Shown in pieces: positions 4,495 through 6,971 of a stretch of 6,971 bases of DNA. The notes beneath the pieces were generated by a model. That model saw only the letters and a list, made by a program, of their open reading frames with translations, was not told where the DNA came from and searched no databases. Numbering within the stretch: position 1 is the stretch's first letter; each line of letters begins with the position of its first letter. The DNA comes from Actinomycetota bacterium (GTDB lineage Bacteria > Actinomycetota > Actinomycetes > Propionibacteriales > Nocardioidaceae). Location: the NCBI GenBank assembly GCA_009702305.1, contig WLIH01000141.1:1-6971 (forward strand), written 5' to 3'. The position numbers were made by a program, and so were the translations under genes.

Positions 4495-6971
4495 TCAGCG
4501 CTTGGCGGTGGCCGGCTTGCCGAAGCGGCCGGCGTTGTCGACGCCGACGACGGTGACCTTGACCTTGTCCCCCTTGCCGACCGACGGGACGGTGACGGCG
4601 TTCCTGGTCGAGGTCAGGTGCAGGCGCCGGCCGTCCTCGAGGGCGATCAGCACCCGCCAGGCCGCGGACCGCTTGCCCTGCCAGGACGCGACCAGCTTGC
4701 CCTTCTTCACCGCGAGCTTGAGCTGGGCGGCCTTGGCCGGGAGCACGTAGCCCGGCGCCTCGAACGTCGCCACCGGAGTCGTGCTGATCGGCACGCCCTG
4801 GGCGTTGACCACCACAGCCTCGATCGAGCGCGTCCCCGCGACGCCGTCGGCGACCGTGAAGTCCAGCGAGCCGGTCGGCTCGTCGCTGCCGCCGAGCACG
4901 TGCTGGATGCCGTCGGCGTCGGTCTCCACGAAGCGCAGGCTGCGCCCGCTGTCGACCAGGTCGCTCGCCTGCCAGGTCACCTTGCGCTCACGGCCCTTGC
5001 CGCCGACGGTGGCCGTCACCGTGGTGGCGGGGTACATCTCCGCGACGGTGATGCCGGGCGAGTCGACCCGACGACCGTCGAGGCTGCGATAGGAGCCGGC
5101 GGTGGCGATCGCGCGGCTGGAGGGCAGCGTGGTCACCTCGTACGCATTGCCGCCGAACGGCGAGTTGTCGATCATCACCAGCCGCACCGAGCTGGTCGCC
5201 GGGCTGGGCACCAGCACCATGTGCTCGCTCGACTGCGGCTCCTCGGGGTTGGCCGGGTCGAGTGCGACGGTCTCGTCGTTGATGACGTCGTGCACGCGGA
5301 CCAGCGGCACCCCGCCCTGACCCGGGATGTCGACGGCGTACGTCGTCAGGTCGGAGTGGAACGGCGTGAAGATGGTGCCGTCCTTGCCGATCGTCACGCT
5401 GTCCGGGCCCGGACCGCTGCCGGCCGGCGGCGTCTTGAAGGCGCCGGTGTCGCAGGTCGTGCCGGCGGTGAGGCCGGACTGCCACTTGTAGCCGACGAGG
5501 AACTCCAGCGTCGTCACGAAGAGGTCGATCTCGACGCAGGCGGCGATGCCGATGTTGGAGATGACGCCCGCACCCCTCACGCAGATCAGCACGCAGCCCT
5601 CGAGGTCGGCCTCGGCGTAGAAGGTGCCGTTGCCCAGGTCGACCTCGCCGGCCACCGCGCCGTGGACGCCGAGCCGCGGGAAGCCGATGTTGACGTTGGC
5701 GTCGAAGCCGAACTTCGCGTTGGTCGGCTCGAAGTAGGCGTGGGCCGAGGCGAGGTCGAAGCCGAAGAAGGCCAGGGTGCCGGCCAGGTCGAGGCGTGGG
5801 TCACCGCCGTTGGGTTGCGCGTAGCGGAAGCCGCCGCCGGTGCCGGGCGGGTTGCCGATGGCGTCGAAGGTGATCGGACCGTCGGCGGTCGGTACGGCGA
5901 TGGACGCCCCGCCGCCGAGCGCGAAGCCGTTGGTGCCGTCGTAGTCGAAGCCGGCGTTCTTGATCCAGACGCCCGGATAGACGGTGAAGGGGAACGGCGG
6001 GCCGCCGTAGGTGAGCGCGAGCCGCACGAGCTTGCCCTGCCGGAAGCCGACCCTGAGCTCGGAGAACTCCCCGCTCGGGGGCAGCTTGAGGAAGACGCCG
6101 CCGGTGAAGGTGGAGTTGGACGCGTCGTAGGTGACCAGCAGGTCGCGCATCTCGAAGGCACCGATGCTGAGCGACTTCACGCCCAGCTTGATGCCGACCA
6201 GGGAGAGACCCTTCTTCATCGTGGTGGTCAGCGTCGTCCCGCCGGTCACGATGTCGAACGGCGAGGGCAGCGACAGGTTGATGTCGATCTTGGCCTGGCC
6301 GCTGCTGAAGGTGACGGCCGCCTCGCCGAGAGCCTTGAAGTCGAAGAGCTTGATGCCGAAGCGCTCGAGGTCCTGGAACACCGTGGAGCCGTCGACGTCC
6401 CAGGTGCCGGCGTCCTTGGAGAAGATCAGGGGGCCTGCCATCTGCACCACGCCGGCCGTCGCGGTGATCGTGTGCTTGGCGGTGTTGACGCTCACCGAGG
6501 TCGAGTCCTTGGAGCCGACGAACTTGACGCCGTTGACGTTGACGTCGCTCTTCGTGGTCCAGACCCCGGCGGGCGCCTCGTCGAAGCAGCCACCGCCCTG
6601 GGCCGCGGCGACGACGCCCGGCTTGATGGTCACCGAGCTGGTGCACTTGGGGGTGTTCTTCGGCGGCAGGAAGCCGCCCACGTTGGTGGGCGGCGGCTCG
6701 GGCGGGTCGGTGTCCGGCACGGCGCCGCCGACCGGGATCGAGGTCGCGTAGACCTCGCCCTCCAACGTGTTGTCGTCCCAGACGACCCATCCGCCCGCGT
6801 CGCCGGCGGTGCCGACCCGGATGTTGTAGGCGCGGATGTTCTCGGCGAGCACGCCGGGAGGGGTGAAGCCGTTGCTGGTCTTCGAGTACGACGTGCGCAG
6901 GTCGGCGACGTCGCCCTCGTCGGTCCACACCGCGGTCAGGCCGCCCTCGCGGTCGGCGGTGAGGGTGCCGA
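4495..6971 (-). CDS. Large secreted beta-rich protein of unknown function; 5' end beyond window
   Basis: I do not recognise the whole protein. The last 824 residues are visible (numbered here from the codon ending at 6969); the frame stays open to the right edge, so the start and any signal peptide are outside. Residues 1-76 look like the end of a beta-propeller, with sialidase-like phrases GLTAVWTDEG, YSKTSNGFTPPGVLAEN and GGWVVWDDN. A Pro-rich linker (about 77-108) follows. Then comes a long Gly/Val/Phe-rich region of short alternating strands (about 120-495) with no membrane segment. A further beta region (about 520-735) follows, and the last 80 residues (LKLAVKKGKLVASW to VVGVDNAGRFG) resemble a fibronectin type III fold. 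Six cysteines (109, 128, 459, 463, 478, 506) could form disulfides outside the cell. No LPXTG anchor or C-terminal membrane helix is seen, so release or non-covalent retention is likely. Enzymatic activity cannot be claimed. Confidence 0.85.
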   Translation of the reverse strand, partial: GTLTADREGGLTAVWTDEGDVADLRTSYSKTSNGFTPPGVLAENIRAYNIRVGTAGDAGGWVVWDDNTLEGEVYATSIPVGGAVPDTDPPEPPPTNVGGFLPPKNTPKCTSSVTIKPGVVAAAQGGGCFDEAPAGVWTTKSDVNVNGVKFVGSKDSTSVSVNTAKHTITATAGVVQMAGPLIFSKDAGTWDVDGSTVFQDLERFGIKLFDFKALGEAAVTFSSGQAKIDINLSLPSPFDIVTGGTTLTTTMKKGLSLVGIKLGVKSLSIGAFEMRDLLVTYDASNSTFTGGVFLKLPPSGEFSELRVGFRQGKLVRLALTYGGPPFPFTVYPGVWIKNAGFDYDGTNGFALGGGASIAVPTADGPITFDAIGNPPGTGGGFRYAQPNGGDPRLDLAGTLAFFGFDLASAHAYFEPTNAKFGFDANVNIGFPRLGVHGAVAGEVDLGNGTFYAEADLEGCVLICVRGAGVISNIGIAACVEIDLFVTTLEFLVGYKWQSGLTAGTTCDTGAFKTPPAGSGPGPDSVTIGKDGTIFTPFHSDLTTYAVDIPGQGGVPLVRVHDVINDETVALDPANPEEPQSSEHMVLVPSPATSSVRLVMIDNSPFGGNAYEVTTLPSSRAIATAGSYRSLDGRRVDSPGITVAEMYPATTVTATVGGKGRERKVTWQASDLVDSGRSLRFVETDADGIQHVLGGSDEPTGSLDFTVADGVAGTRSIEAVVVNAQGVPISTTPVATFEAPGYVLPAKAAQLKLAVKKGKLVASWQGKRSAAWRVLIALEDGRRLHLTSTRNAVTVPSVGKGDKVKVTVVGVDNAGRFGKPATAKR

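Noticed and set aside
4070..4750. Open frames on both strands through the repeat array (for example plus 4070-4750 and minus 3562-4401)
   Set aside because: Their translations contain the same peptide repeated (for example SIRSLALATRPTNAS twice), which simply reflects the DNA repeats, and they run into confirmed genes.
5801..6928. A 375-codon minus-strand open frame inside the secreted-protein gene
   Set aside because: The translation is Arg/His/Gly-rich and frame-shifted; the other frame gives balanced, beta-rich protein with well-placed Cys and aromatic residues.
6928..6930. GTG at 6930 as start of the secreted protein
   Set aside because: The frame is open upstream to the window edge (reading GTLTADREGGLTA before it) and the residues continue a beta-propeller-like pattern; no signal peptide follows this GTG.

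Overview
The base composition is strongly GC-rich, codon third positions are mostly G or C, and the gene families are actinobacterial. Together with a repeat family ending in GGTCTCGATA / CTCGACCA, this suggests a chromosome from a high-GC actinobacterium, most plausibly Nocardioidaceae (Nocardioides-like). The genus is an inference from memory, not a search result.

Layout. (1) Positions 1-2396, minus strand, hold a two-gene unit read right to left. A complete FAD-dependent GMC alcohol oxidoreductase (start 2396, stop 771) is followed after one base by an NAD(P)-dependent aldehyde dehydrogenase of succinate-semialdehyde dehydrogenase type, whose 3' half lies beyond the left edge. Such a pair can oxidise an alcohol to an aldehyde and then to an acid. 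(2) Positions 2397-2553 form a divergent intergenic region with a 20-bp palindrome, AACTGGAACCCGTTCTAGTT. It matches the published KstR operator pattern TnnAACnnGTTnnA exactly, so the oxidoreductase pair may answer to a TetR-family lipid or steroid catabolism repressor. (3) Positions 2554-3985, plus strand, hold pdxY (pyridoxal kinase) and, four bases later, a DUF305 lipoprotein with His/Met motifs suggesting copper binding. (4) Positions 3986-4494 carry no gene. They are filled by a dense array of REP/BIME-like palindromic elements, including a 159-bp direct duplication (period 192 bp) in which each copy can fold into a long hairpin. The array lies between converging genes and runs into the stop codon of the right-hand one. 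(5) Positions 4495-6971, minus strand, hold the C-terminal 824 residues of a large, probably secreted, beta-rich protein of unknown function. Its start is beyond the right edge.

The GMC/ALDH pair is the only clear pathway unit. PdxY makes the PLP cofactor and has no evident functional link to the lipoprotein beside it. The two most noteworthy observations are the KstR-like operator and the structured repeat array; I see no convincing wholly new multi-gene system.
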